Below, piece by piece: positions 6,266 to 13,238 of a DNA stretch of 13,402 nucleotides. How positions within the stretch are numbered: position 1 is the first letter of the stretch; each line of letters begins with the position of its first letter. The DNA is taken from positions 1 through 13,402 of the forward strand of contig CANPYU010000183.1 in assembly GCA_947588665.1 (NCBI GenBank), written 5' to 3'. Made by a program: the position numbers and the translations under genes. Origin of the DNA: an uncultured Bacilli bacterium. Its GTDB lineage: Bacteria; Bacillota_I; Bacilli_A; RF39; UBA660. Below the pieces are notes generated by a model, which searched no databases, was not told the origin of the DNA, and saw only the letters and a program-made list of their open reading frames with translations.

Positions 6266-6793
6266 TTATTCATCTGTCTTTTGGGTTTTATTTTCAGCTT
6301 TTATTTTTTTAAAATAAGCAATTATTTTTTCTTGATTATCTAATAGTTCATCAAGATGTTCATATAATTGTTCTAGTATTAGTTCACTTTTTAGATCTGT
6401 GTGGTAATCATTTTTATTTCTAATTGTATCTTTTTTGGCTTGACGATTTTGGCTCATCATGATAATTGGAGCTTGGAGAGCCGCGATACATGATAAAACT
6501 AAATTTAATAAAATAAAGGGATATGGATCGATGGCTTTGGTTAAGATAACAGTGTTTAAAACTACCCAAAAAATTAAAAAACTAGTAAACAGGATAATAA
6601 AGGTCCAACTACCCGCAATTTCTGATATTTTGTCGGCAACTTTATCGCCAAAAGTCATTTTAGCATCATTTTCTTTATCAACATCTAAAGTAATAGGGCT
6701 ATTAACTAATAAATCAATAATTTCTTCTTCATCTTTTTCACCTAAATCTTGATTAAGTAACATTTTAACTATTTCTTTTTTACGTGTTTCCAT
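6266..6793 (-). CDS. DUF1003 family membrane protein
   Basis: The product is 175 residues with two membrane segments (~62-82 and ~91-113). It carries the family signature DPYPFILLNLVLSCIAALQA (89-108) followed by PIIMMSQNRQAKKD (109-122), which is characteristic of DUF1003 proteins. A soluble N-terminal part of ~48 residues is acidic, and the C-terminal tail (~123-175) is charged, probably coiled and cytoplasmic. The biochemical function of DUF1003 is not known to me. The start ATG 6793 has AAAGGA upstream with an 11-nt gap, rather long but the only candidate. It has its own promoter at 6822-6850, so it need not be cotranscribed with the flavin reductase gene upstream. The plus-strand ORF lying within it is an antisense shadow. 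Confidence 0.9.
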   Translation of the reverse strand: METRKKEIVKMLLNQDLGEKDEEEIIDLLVNSPITLDVDKENDAKMTFGDKVADKISEIAGSWTFIILFTSFLIFWVVLNTVILTKAIDPYPFILLNLVLSCIAALQAPIIMMSQNRQAKKDTIRNKNDYHTDLKSELILEQLYEHLDELLDNQEKIIAYFKKIKAENKTQKTDE

Positions 6794-6821
6794 ATTAATT
6801 ATGTTCCTTTCATATAAATTT

Positions 6822-6850
6822 AGTATAACACTTTATTTTTTATTTAACAA
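6822..6850 (-). promoter_or_regulatory. Promoter of the DUF1003 gene
   Basis: The -35 is TTGTTA (6845-6850) and the -10 is TATACT (6822-6827), with a 17-nt spacer. Transcription would start near 6815, giving a leader of about 20 nt that contains the AAAGGA site. Confidence 0.65.
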
Positions 6851-7008
6851 TGAGTTATTTTTTAATATGGGGTTTGGCATAGTGATAAATTCAAAAATTA
6901 ATTCCATGATAGTATTAATATATTTTTCTTGTTCTTTTTTAAAACCATAGGAAATTAATTTTTGATAGTTGATTATATTTTTTTTAAATATTTCTTTTTA
7001 ATGTTCAT
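6833..7008 (-). pseudogene. Possible small protein gene broken by a one-base slip in an A run
   Basis: ATG 7008 opens MNIKKKYLKK and then hits a stop right after a run of eight A (complement of 6978-6985). In the next frame a coherent reading continues for ~45 codons (INYQKLISYGFKKEQEKY, then INTIMELIFEFITMPNPI) to TAA at 6833. With one more A the two parts would form one ~57-residue protein. No good SD precedes ATG 7008, which lies 7 nt after the flavin reductase stop, and the 3' end overlaps the next gene's promoter. I do not recognise the product. It may be a pseudogene, a homopolymer sequencing error, or chance. Confidence 0.25.
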
Positions 7009-7015
7009 AAGTTTT

Positions 7016-7579
7016 TTATTTTAATTCTAAACCATCTTTAAAAGCTTCTCCTACTCTTTTGGTTACTTGATAATAACCGTGAGTATAGGGATCAAATGCA
7101 ATAGCATTAAGTTTAGTTATATCAATATTATTGTCAGTTAAAATGTGTTCATCAGCAGATACATTTAAAATTTTGCCAATTACTCCACAGCCATATCTGT
7201 CACTTTGATATTCAATAAATGTACATTCCATACATATAGGAAATTCATTAATAATAGGAGCATCTACTAAAGTTGATTTGGTAGCAGTAAGACCACTTTT
7301 TTCAAATTTATCTGTAGTATTATTTCCGGATGTTATACCAAAATAATCAGCTTCTTTTACATGAAGGGCATCGGCAATACTCACAGTGAATGCTTTTCTT
7401 GCTTGAATATTTTTAACAGTTTTATGTGTTTCAGTTAAATTAAGGATTATTTCATCTTTATTTAACATTGTTCCCCAAGCAGCATTCATAACATCTATAC
7501 TTCCATCTTCATTATAAGTTGCAATCATTAAAACTGGCATTGGAAATATAGCTTCAGTTGTTTTAATATTTTTTTTCAT
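7016..7579 (-). CDS. Flavin reductase-like, FMN-binding split-barrel protein
   Basis: The product is 187 residues, the normal size for the flavoredoxin / flavin reductase (DIM6/NTAB) family. Family features are PMPVLMIATYNEDG near the N-terminus (13-26), then VMNAAWGTMLNKDEIILNLT (30-49) and ETHKTVKNI (50-58), which form the flavin phosphate binding strands. CMECTFIEY (116-124) and GKILNV (135-140) belong to the barrel. Members bind FMN and reduce flavins or act as electron carriers with NAD(P)H; the partner is unknown here. It is cytoplasmic, with no signal or membrane segment. ATG 7579 follows AAAGG with an 11-nt gap. It stands alone: a weak hairpin separates it from the upstream anti-sigma gene, and the downstream DUF1003 gene has its own promoter. 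Confidence 0.85.
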   Translation of the reverse strand: MKKNIKTTEAIFPMPVLMIATYNEDGSIDVMNAAWGTMLNKDEIILNLTETHKTVKNIQARKAFTVSIADALHVKEADYFGITSGNNTTDKFEKSGLTATKSTLVDAPIINEFPICMECTFIEYQSDRYGCGVIGKILNVSADEHILTDNNIDITKLNAIAFDPYTHGYYQVTKRVGEAFKDGLELK

Positions 7580-7612
7580 AATTTATTCTACCTTTCATAG
7601 TAATTTTATCAT

Positions 7613-7635
7613 GAAAAATAATATTTTAGAATATT
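7613..7635 (-). terminator. Weak candidate terminator after the anti-sigma gene
   Basis: AATATT (7620-7625) and AATATT (7630-7635) form a 6-bp A/T-only stem with a 4-nt loop directly behind the stop codon. On the minus strand it is followed by A and TTATTTTT. The stem is thin, so read-through into the flavin reductase gene is possible. Confidence 0.3.
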
Positions 7636-8469
7636 TTAAAATGAATTTATTATTTTTAATAGTTCTTCTAGAGAAACTTGTTTATTGGCACTAAAATTAT
7701 AAAGAATATTTTTATTTACAAATATAACTTCTTTTTCTAGGGGAATATTTTTACTTGGAAGAATAAAATAAAAACCTTTAGTATTTATATTAGGAGCGTA
7801 AAATTCGGTGGGCTCAATGCCTTTTAACTTTTCGGTTGTACCAGTACTAGTTATAATATCTATGTTAGCAAATTCTCTTTTAGTTTTTTTACTGGCGTAT
7901 TCAGTCATAAATGAGATAGATAAGCTAATTTTTTTCCTTTTAGATTCCCATTTATAATATTCTTCTAAGGTAAAGTTTTCATTATATTCTTTATCTATAT
8001 CTTCGTTTTCTTTTTGATAATCATAGAATTCTAAAATATTTAAATTTATACTTTCAATATTTCCTTTGGCATTTTTTTTAATATCACATTTGGTTACTTT
8101 AGGATTATATTTAGTTGTATTAAATATAAAATTAACGCCTAATGATTGTTCTATATTTTTTATTGTTGTTTTGTTGTTACAAGTAAAATCATTATTATTA
8201 ATTTGGACATAATTTTTTATACTTAAAGATTGTTTATAACTATTATTAGCAATCTTAGTTTTAGTTAATAAGCATTTATAAATTAAATCTTTAGCAAAAA
8301 CAGTACTTATTGTAAAAGTAAATACAAAAATAATTGTTAATAATACTTTTTTTAAAGATAAGGGATTAGGAGAAATATTATAAATTGTTTTATCTAATAT
8401 TTTTTTATCTAAATCTGATGAGACTTTTATTGTTTCTAATGCTTTATTGATATTTTCTTTATTAATCAT
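7636..8469 (-). CDS. Membrane-anchored putative anti-sigma factor
   Basis: The product is 277 residues if it starts at ATG 8469, which has AGGAGG 9 nt upstream. The other ATG at 8475 is only 3 nt from that SD. Residues 1-40 would be cytoplasmic, 41-58 form a single membrane segment (VLLTIIFVFTFTISTVF), and the remaining ~215 residues would be outside the cell. I recognise no named domain in the outer part, which is Lys/Asn/Ile-rich and has three Cys (66, 96 and 127). The assignment rests on position. The gene overlaps the end of an ECF sigma gene, and the SD lies inside the sigma reading frame, so the two are translationally coupled. That is the classic sigma/anti-sigma arrangement, with a short inner segment to hold the sigma factor and an outer sensor. 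The inner segment lacks a visible zinc anti-sigma (HxxxCxxC) motif. Confidence 0.7.
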   Translation of the reverse strand: MINKENINKALETIKVSSDLDKKILDKTIYNISPNPLSLKKVLLTIIFVFTFTISTVFAKDLIYKCLLTKTKIANNSYKQSLSIKNYVQINNNDFTCNNKTTIKNIEQSLGVNFIFNTTKYNPKVTKCDIKKNAKGNIESINLNILEFYDYQKENEDIDKEYNENFTLEEYYKWESKRKKISLSISFMTEYASKKTKREFANIDIITSTGTTEKLKGIEPTEFYAPNINTKGFYFILPSKNIPLEKEVIFVNKNILYNFSANKQVSLEELLKIINSF

Positions 8470-8947
8470 AATCATTCTCCTCCTTTAATAACTTTTTTAA
8501 TTCTTCTTTAGCTCTTTTTAAATGGCTTTTGATAGTTGACTCTCTTATATGTAATATGTTAGCAATTTCTTTTATTTTAAAGCCTTGATAATAATATAAA
8601 AATATTACTAGACGATATTTTTTTCGTAATTTAAAGATGGCCTCTAATAAATTATCTAAAGATGTATTATCACTTGAATAACAATTGTTTTCTTCTTTAG
8701 AAGTAATATAACTTATTTTTTTCTTCCAGGAAGAGAAAAATAAATTTTTGCATTTATTAATGGTTACTTTGATACACCACTTTTTTAAATGTTCTTCATC
8801 TTTAAAAAAAGAATAATTTTTATATACTTTTATGAATACTTCTTGAGTTATATCTTCTGCATCTGATCTATTTTTAGTATAACTTAAAGCTAGACGATAA
8901 ATATCATTTTTTAAATTATTGTAGGTTCTTATAAATTCGGTATTCAT
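8462..8947 (-). CDS. ECF-type RNA polymerase sigma factor
   Basis: The product is 161 residues from ATG 8947. GGAGGA (8954-8959) sits 6 nt upstream, and the longer frame from TTG 8995 has no SD and would begin inside the promoter. Region 2 is at ~12-75: IYRLALSYTKNRSDAEDITQ, the core-binding helix DAEDITQEVFIKVYKN, then WCIKVTINKCKN. Region 4 is at ~99-152: LLEAIFKLRKKYRLVIFLYY, then the HTH FKIKEIANILHIRESTIKSH and LKRAKEEL. Regions 1 and 3 are absent, as usual for ECF (group 4) sigma factors. It directs polymerase to a small regulon when its membrane partner, encoded by the overlapping downstream gene, releases it. A likely ECF-style promoter lies at 8967-8994, suggesting autoregulation. 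The stop TAA overlaps the next start region. Confidence 0.92.
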   Translation of the reverse strand: MNTEFIRTYNNLKNDIYRLALSYTKNRSDAEDITQEVFIKVYKNYSFFKDEEHLKKWCIKVTINKCKNLFFSSWKKKISYITSKEENNCYSSDNTSLDNLLEAIFKLRKKYRLVIFLYYYQGFKIKEIANILHIRESTIKSHLKRAKEELKKLLKEENDYD

Positions 8948-8966
8948 TTTTTCTCCTCCAATATAA

Positions 8967-8994
8967 TAACAAATTATATAATTAAAAAGTTGCA
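8967..8994 (-). promoter_or_regulatory. Possible ECF-type autoregulated promoter of the sigma gene
   Basis: On the minus strand TGCAACTTTTT (8984-8994) matches the 'AAC' -35 style of ECF sigma factors (TGAAAC/TGCAAC followed by T). About 16 nt further is TTGTTA (8967-8972) in the -10 place. No sigma-A pair with normal spacing was found here. Transcription would start near 8960, very close to the SD, so the leader would be only ~13 nt. This is tentative. Confidence 0.4.
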
Positions 8995-8996
8995 AA

Positions 8997-9064
8997 AATA
9001 TAAAAAAGCAAATTTATTTTGATGAATCTTAACTAAGAATCACATCATTTATAATTTGCTTTTT
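8997..9064 (-). terminator. Terminator of the bile salt hydrolase gene
   Basis: AAAAAGCAAATT (9003-9014) pairs with AATTTGCTTTTT (9053-9064) in a 12-bp stem. Inside is a second imperfect stem from GAATCTTA and TAAGAATC. On the minus strand the stem runs into TTTTTT and ATATTTTT. It separates the hydrolase gene from the sigma gene downstream. Confidence 0.7.
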
Positions 9065-9090
9065 AATCATATTATATAGTTAATAAAATT

Positions 9091-10065
9091 TTAATTTTGC
9101 ATAAAGATGTTTTGACCTTTTATTAAGTCATAACTAATTAATTCCTTACTATCTAAATTTTCTTTATACATATCAATTCCCGTGATTTGACTATTTTCGT
9201 AAGTAGTATAATAATAAATACCTTTATCCATATTACAACAAGAACTATAAATAGTTATCTCATATTTATCTTCACCCATATGAACACATCCTCTTTGTTG
9301 TTCAACAGAACCTAAAATGTGAAAGAATTGACTAATACTTTCTGATTCTGAGTTTCCGGAGATGGAATTCATTTTGGTGAATGTTGCTTTTACAAATCTT
9401 GATGCAGATGATAAATCGCCTGGTAAACCTAAAGCTCCCATACCACGACTATAAATATCAAAATTTATTTTTTTAGAAAAATTATTTATTGGTTGTTCTG
9501 TTGATAGGCTCATATAATTATTTAAATTGAAGAGATGATAATCAAAAGTTGGATTATTAGTTAAAACTCCGACGGGATTATCATAGATTTTTAACCCTTC
9601 TTTTACACATTCGACGGTGATTGAGCTTTCTTTATCTGCGATAATCCAATGAAGAGGAGAGGCAGGCAAAGATTCACTAAAATTAATATTAGCTATATTT
9701 ATTTTATTTAATAATTCTTTTGCTTCTTTAATTGAGGTACACTGCGATAATATCCAAGGAATAAATTCAAATGGGGCAATATTATCTTTACTCATTTCTT
9801 CTTCTTTGTAATCGGCATTATTAGGAAAATTTAGGCCGGCCATGCCTAAACCCTTTTCGTTTATAGCATCATAATATAAGGGGTAATTTTCTGCAACATA
9901 AGCCATGCCAATTATAGCATAATGACTATTAATAGAATTTACTTTTCTAAATTTAAAGGGGTAATTTCTAGGAGTAATGGTTACTGTTTCTTTATAAGAA
10001 TATTCTAAATCTAAATTACGTCCAAAATAATGGTTTTTCGTATTATAAGTTATAGCTGTACACAT
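9091..10065 (-). CDS. bsh: Bile salt hydrolase (choloylglycine hydrolase family)
   Basis: The product is 324 residues, the full family length, with no signal peptide. The start MCTAITYN places the catalytic Cys2 right after the initiator Met, which is removed to free the nucleophile (Ntn hydrolase). The other active-site residues are present: R16 and D19 (FGRNLDL), N79 (GLGMAGLNFP), N170 (VLTNNP) and R223 (SSASRFV). These match C2, R18, D21, N82, N175 and R228 of the Clostridium perfringens enzyme. It hydrolyses glycine- and taurine-conjugated bile salts in the cytoplasm. The loop YSRGMG (205-210) contains the SRG form reported for taurine-preferring enzymes, as I recall it. Penicillin V acylase is the alternative in this family, but the GLNFP and TNNP contexts favour bile salts. 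ATG 10065 has AAAGGA 9 nt upstream. It is monocistronic, with its own promoter and terminator. Confidence 0.92.
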   Translation of the reverse strand: MCTAITYNTKNHYFGRNLDLEYSYKETVTITPRNYPFKFRKVNSINSHYAIIGMAYVAENYPLYYDAINEKGLGMAGLNFPNNADYKEEEMSKDNIAPFEFIPWILSQCTSIKEAKELLNKINIANINFSESLPASPLHWIIADKESSITVECVKEGLKIYDNPVGVLTNNPTFDYHLFNLNNYMSLSTEQPINNFSKKINFDIYSRGMGALGLPGDLSSASRFVKATFTKMNSISGNSESESISQFFHILGSVEQQRGCVHMGEDKYEITIYSSCCNMDKGIYYYTTYENSQITGIDMYKENLDSKELISYDLIKGQNIFMQN

Positions 10066-10143
10066 ATATTTTCTTCCTTTCTTTTAGTAACAATCTTTAA
10101 AATAAGTTATATGTTTATTTATCATGATTTATACTATATATGA

Positions 10144-10172
10144 ATTATAGCATATTTAATATTTACTTACAA
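10144..10172 (-). promoter_or_regulatory. Sigma-A promoter of the bile salt hydrolase gene
   Basis: The -35 is TTGTAA (10167-10172) and the -10 is TATAAT (10144-10149), with a 17-nt spacer. Transcription would start near 10137, leaving a leader of about 70 nt with no strong stem. Confidence 0.75.
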
Positions 10173-10242
10173 TTGCTAATATTTAATTTATAATTAATGA
10201 GAAATTGATGGAGATTTTTCACTATAGATATTAGAATGTAAT

Positions 10243-10270
10243 GAAAAAGCAAACTTTAATATTGTTTGCT
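10243..10270 (-). terminator. Terminator of the regulator/DUF4097 operon
   Basis: AGCAAAC (10248-10254) and GTTTGCT (10264-10270) form a 7-bp stem with a 9-nt loop. On the minus strand it is followed by TTTTC. It lies 13 nt after the DUF4097 stop codon. Confidence 0.7.
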
Positions 10271-10282
10271 ATTTATTTTCTT

Positions 10283-11170
10283 TTAATTGTTTACTTTTAT
10301 ATCGCCACAATCATTTTCTATTTTTAAGGTAATATCAGATTTATTATAATTATTCTTAATTTTCACTTTTCCTAAATCTGTTAAGGCATTAATAAATAAT
10401 TCATTTGTATTACCTATTTTTATATCGCCATAATCATTTTTTATATAAGAATCTTTGTTTAAATTAATATTATTAAGTTCTATATCTCCACAATTATTTT
10501 CAAGATGAAGAAAATTATTAATAGATTCAATTTTTATATCGCCATAACTATTTTTTACTGTTGCATCATTTGTTTCAGTTATATTTACATCTCCACAGTC
10601 TTCATTAATATTTAATACGTTAGATTCTCCTATTTCTATATCCCCATAGTTATTATCTACTTTAACAATATTACCACCAAGTATTTTAACATCTCCACAA
10701 TCTTCTTTGATATCAATATTAGCATTTAAAAATTCATCAATAGAAATATCACCATAATTATTTTTTATATCAATCTTTCCATCATATGTTTTTGGTAAAT
10801 ATATTTCTACCTTAGCTCTTTTTTGATTAAAGCAAAATCCTATACAATTTTTTTCGCTTATTTTAATGTTTAAAGAATCAAGATTAGTTTCAACGTCAGT
10901 ATAATTTTTTTCACCATAAATTACGGCTTTAATATTTTCAGTATTATTTATTTTTATATAAATTTCACTTGTAGTGGCATCTATCACAATATTATTAAAT
11001 TTTTCTTCATAAGTGTTATCTAATATGAGTTCATTACTACTTTGAAGTCCAATTCTAAAACCTTTAAATTTAAATCCATTTTGTAAAAGACCAATGAAAA
11101 AAATTGAAAGGACTACCATAATAATTGATAGCAAAATAATTAAAGTTATAATCCATTTTTTATTTTTCAT
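10283..11170 (-). CDS. DUF4097-type membrane-anchored beta-repeat protein with alternating Tyr/Cys repeats
   Basis: The product is 295 residues. Residues 7-29 form a membrane anchor, and the rest is predicted outside the cell. After ~50 the chain is short beta strands with Asn/Asp turns, the pattern of DUF4097 (putative adhesin/LiaG-like) proteins. From 139 to the end there are nine turns of about 17-22 residues, each centred on x-G-D-I/V. The first residue alternates strictly: Y139, C158, Y175, C192, Y209, C227, Y247, then L266 (degenerate LGKV) and C288. This suggests a right-handed beta-helix with stacked rungs. The start ATG 11170 overlaps the end of the regulator gene and has AGGAG 8 nt upstream, so translation is coupled. 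Such genes often accompany envelope-stress or membrane HTH regulators; a sensing or envelope-protection role is inferred. Confidence 0.82.
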   Translation of the reverse strand: MKNKKWIITLIILLSIIMVVLSIFFIGLLQNGFKFKGFRIGLQSSNELILDNTYEEKFNNIVIDATTSEIYIKINNTENIKAVIYGEKNYTDVETNLDSLNIKISEKNCIGFCFNQKRAKVEIYLPKTYDGKIDIKNNYGDISIDEFLNANIDIKEDCGDVKILGGNIVKVDNNYGDIEIGESNVLNINEDCGDVNITETNDATVKNSYGDIKIESINNFLHLENNCGDIELNNINLNKDSYIKNDYGDIKIGNTNELFINALTDLGKVKIKNNYNKSDITLKIENDCGDIKVNN

Positions 11171-11807
11171 CTTTATAACTCCTGAGCATAAATATTAATT
11201 TTAATATTTCTTCAAATAAGCCGAATATTATCCAGATTATCCATGTTAAATGCCAAGCCATAGTTTTAAAACTAATAATTAAGTATATAATAGTAACTAA
11301 TATTGCTACTACATTTGAAATTTGATTTCTTAATTTATCCGTTTCTGTTTCTTTAGGAGTTTTTATTTTTTTATATCTAATGCATACATAGATTATTATA
11401 CCTGTTGCAAACCCACAAATAAGTAAAAATATAGCAGATGCAACTATGGGATTCATATTCATAACGGGAATTGAAATCATTGTCCATATAACTCCTAAAA
11501 AATATAATAAAACACTAAAGGCTATACCTTTTGCTTTTTTACTTGTTTTTAGTTTTTCTTCTTTTAAATCAATAACAAATTCATTATTTTTAGAATTTTT
11601 CTTTTCTTTTAATTCAATAAAAAGTTCATCTGGGGTAATATCATATAATTCACATAATGGAACAACTTTATCAAAATCAGGCATACTTTGGTTTGTTTCC
11701 CATTTTGAAATTGTTTGTCTTGTAACATTTAATTTTTCTGCTGCTTCTTCTTGGGATAATTTTTTAGCTCTTCTTAGCTTATATAATCTTTCACCTAAAT
11801 TATTCAC
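11160..11807 (-). CDS. Membrane-bound Xre-family HTH regulator
   Basis: The product is 215 residues from GTG 11807, chosen because AGGTG sits 6 nt upstream and the protein then begins MNNLGERLYKLRR. A GTG three codons earlier (11816) lies inside that SD. The HTH is at ~4-64 (LSQEEAAEKLNVTRQTISKW, 'NQSMPDFDKVVPL', 'ITPDELF'). A charged linker (~65-93) leads to four membrane segments at about 95-114, 121-143, 164-181 and 184-207. There is no enzymatic domain. The layout is a one-component regulator tethered to the membrane. It is the first gene of an operon with the overlapping DUF4097 gene (11 bp), so the anchored beta-repeat protein is likely its partner or target. The 161-codon plus-strand ORF across it is an antisense shadow. 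Confidence 0.88.
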   Translation of the reverse strand: MNNLGERLYKLRRAKKLSQEEAAEKLNVTRQTISKWETNQSMPDFDKVVPLCELYDITPDELFIELKEKKNSKNNEFVIDLKEEKLKTSKKAKGIAFSVLLYFLGVIWTMISIPVMNMNPIVASAIFLLICGFATGIIIYVCIRYKKIKTPKETETDKLRNQISNVVAILVTIIYLIISFKTMAWHLTWIIWIIFGLFEEILKLIFMLRSYKDEK

Positions 11808-11827
11808 TTTCTTCACCTCACTTCAAA

Positions 11828-11881
11828 ATTATACATTTTATTTCAGTTGCAATCTACCAATTTCTATTGGAAATTTGTCAA
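11828..11881 (-). promoter_or_regulatory. Promoter/operator region of the regulator/DUF4097 operon
   Basis: Two -10-like boxes are present on the minus strand: TATAAT (11828-11833) and TAGATT (11851-11856). A perfect TTGACA lies at 11876-11881, but 19 nt from TAGATT. Between them are overlapping inverted repeats: CCAAT-AGAA-ATTGG (11857-11870) and AATTTC-CAATA-GAAATT (11859-11875). A repressor bound there would cover the spacer, so autoregulation by the HTH protein is plausible. Which start is used cannot be decided. Confidence 0.45.
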
Positions 11882-11911
11882 CTAAAGTTAACATTTTAAT
11901 AATTATATATG

Positions 11912-11938
11912 AAAAAACAAACTATTCCTAGTCTGCTT
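11912..11938 (-). terminator. Terminator of the DUF4825-type regulator gene
   Basis: On the minus strand AAGCAGACTA, a GGAA tetraloop and TAGTTTGTTT form a 10-bp stem with two G-T pairs, followed by TTTC. It lies ~63 nt after the stop codon. Confidence 0.6.
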
Positions 11939-11939
11939 A

Positions 11940-11957
11940 TATAAATTGTAATTTATA
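11940..11957. repeat. 18-bp palindrome sharing its core with the site upstream of the regulator
   Basis: TATAAATT-GT-AATTTATA. Its central AAATTGTAATTT is repeated exactly at 13240-13251, on the other side of the HTH regulator gene 12001-13152. It lies between the two membrane-regulator units. Confidence 0.45.
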
Positions 11958-12000
11958 ATTATTTTTTTAATGTTAATTTTTTTGAATATTCTTTATTATT

Positions 12001-13152
12001 TTAATTAGCAAATATCTTTTTAAATATATTTTCTACAAAACTATTATCATTCATTTTACTTTCCAAATACTTATTGAAATTGTTTTGGTCGATTCCATTA
12101 TCAACTATATCTTTAAAATTAGGATATAATTCATTTATTTGTTTTCTACTTACTATATATGTATTACCACTAAAATTAAAAGTAATTTGTTCTACATTAT
12201 CTATTAAAACAAATATTGAAACAGAATTATATAATAATGATTTTTCTAAATAATGATTTTCATTAACATACCAATCTGTAACATGATAATCGATAGTAAG
12301 GCCTAAATTTTTAGAATCAATTTCAAATACATATCCATATTCAGCAAGTGGTAAATTATCTATTAAATGACTATCATTGCTATTATTACCGACATACTTA
12401 TTTTTATATTGTATTATGTTTTCAATTCCTGATTTATCTCTATTAAATGGAGTTATTGGTACAGTTTTTTTAGTATACTTCTTTTTGGTATCTATTATAT
12501 AATATTCATTTTTAGTATTTCTATTTATTCGATAAACATTATAAAAAGGTGCTTTATAAACAATCATAGTATCTCCTGTTTCTTTTAAATAAGAAAATCT
12601 TGGTGCTACTTTATTTAATACAACATTAGAATAATCAATTATTAATAGAACTATTAAAAATACAGTTATATATACAAAATTGTATAATATTCTTTTTAAA
12701 TAAGATTTTTTCTTATTCGTTTTAGAAAAACCAATTAAAGATACAACTAATCCAATTACAGAAAAAATAGAACCCCATGATGATTCACTAGGGAATATTG
12801 TAAATGCAATAAAAGTCAAACCAAGACCTGCAAACATAATCATTATGGCTATACTTTTATTTTTTTCAGTTACTTTTTTATTTGTATAATCTATTGTATC
12901 TATAATATTTTGTTCTAACCTTTTTTGATAATATTCTTTATCAACCTTTTCGCCACTAAGTAGGTCATTAACAGTTATTTTTAAAATTTTACATAATTCA
13001 ATCATAATAGAAGCATCTGGTAATCCTTTACCACATTCCCATTTAGATACTGCTTTATAAGTTATTCCTAATTTTTCTGCAAGTTGTTCTTGTGTTAAAT
13101 TTTGTTCTTTTCTACAAGTTGCAATGAATTTACCAATACGTTCTTGATTCAT
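12001..13152 (-). CDS. Membrane-bound Xre-family regulator with DUF4825-like extracytoplasmic domain
   Basis: The product is 383 residues from ATG 13152, chosen for AAGGAG 8 nt upstream. A TTG six codons earlier is part of that SD region. The HTH is at ~4-66 (LTQEQLAEKLGITYKAVSKW, 'GKGLPDASIMIELCKIL'). A linker follows, then membrane segments at about 102-120, 127-143 and 155-173. The C-terminal ~205 residues should be outside the cell. Within them ~250-350 (KYVGNNSNDSHLIDNLPLAE, LGLTIDYHV, SIFVLIDNVEQITFNF) resembles DUF4825, known from Bacillota membrane sensors and BlaR-like proteins. A membrane sensor that regulates DNA directly is inferred; the signal is unknown. It has its own promoter (13184-13211) and terminator (11912-11938), so it is monocistronic. 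Confidence 0.85.
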   Translation of the reverse strand: MNQERIGKFIATCRKEQNLTQEQLAEKLGITYKAVSKWECGKGLPDASIMIELCKILKITVNDLLSGEKVDKEYYQKRLEQNIIDTIDYTNKKVTEKNKSIAIMIMFAGLGLTFIAFTIFPSESSWGSIFSVIGLVVSLIGFSKTNKKKSYLKRILYNFVYITVFLIVLLIIDYSNVVLNKVAPRFSYLKETGDTMIVYKAPFYNVYRINRNTKNEYYIIDTKKKYTKKTVPITPFNRDKSGIENIIQYKNKYVGNNSNDSHLIDNLPLAEYGYVFEIDSKNLGLTIDYHVTDWYVNENHYLEKSLLYNSVSIFVLIDNVEQITFNFSGNTYIVSRKQINELYPNFKDIVDNGIDQNNFNKYLESKMNDNSFVENIFKKIFAN

Positions 13153-13183
13153 ATTTTTTGCTCCTTTCAAGAATAACTATATA

Positions 13184-13211
13184 ATATTAACACAAATTTT
13201 AACACCTACAA
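13184..13211 (-). promoter_or_regulatory. Promoter of the DUF4825-type regulator gene, with overlapping inverted repeat
   Basis: The -35 is TTGTAG (13206-13211) and the -10 is TAATAT (13184-13189), with a 16-nt spacer. The -35 lies inside CTAC-AATTA-GTAG (13206-13218, plus strand), a 4+4 inverted repeat that could be an operator. Transcription would start near 13178. Confidence 0.5.
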
Positions 13212-13238
13212 TTAGTAGAGTTACATATTTTACTCACA

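Noticed and set aside
6459..6752. 97-codon plus-strand ORF
   Set aside because: It lies wholly antisense inside the DUF1003 gene, has no domain and no ribosome site; the minus-strand frame carries the clear family signature.
8948..8995. N-terminal extension of the sigma factor starting at TTG 8995
   Set aside because: It would translate the promoter and the SD; the GGAGGA site 6 nt before ATG 8947 and the family length favour the shorter form.
11446..11931. 161-codon plus-strand ORF
   Set aside because: It is antisense to the membrane HTH regulator and reads through its promoter and a terminator; its hydrophobicity mirrors the opposite strand's membrane segments.
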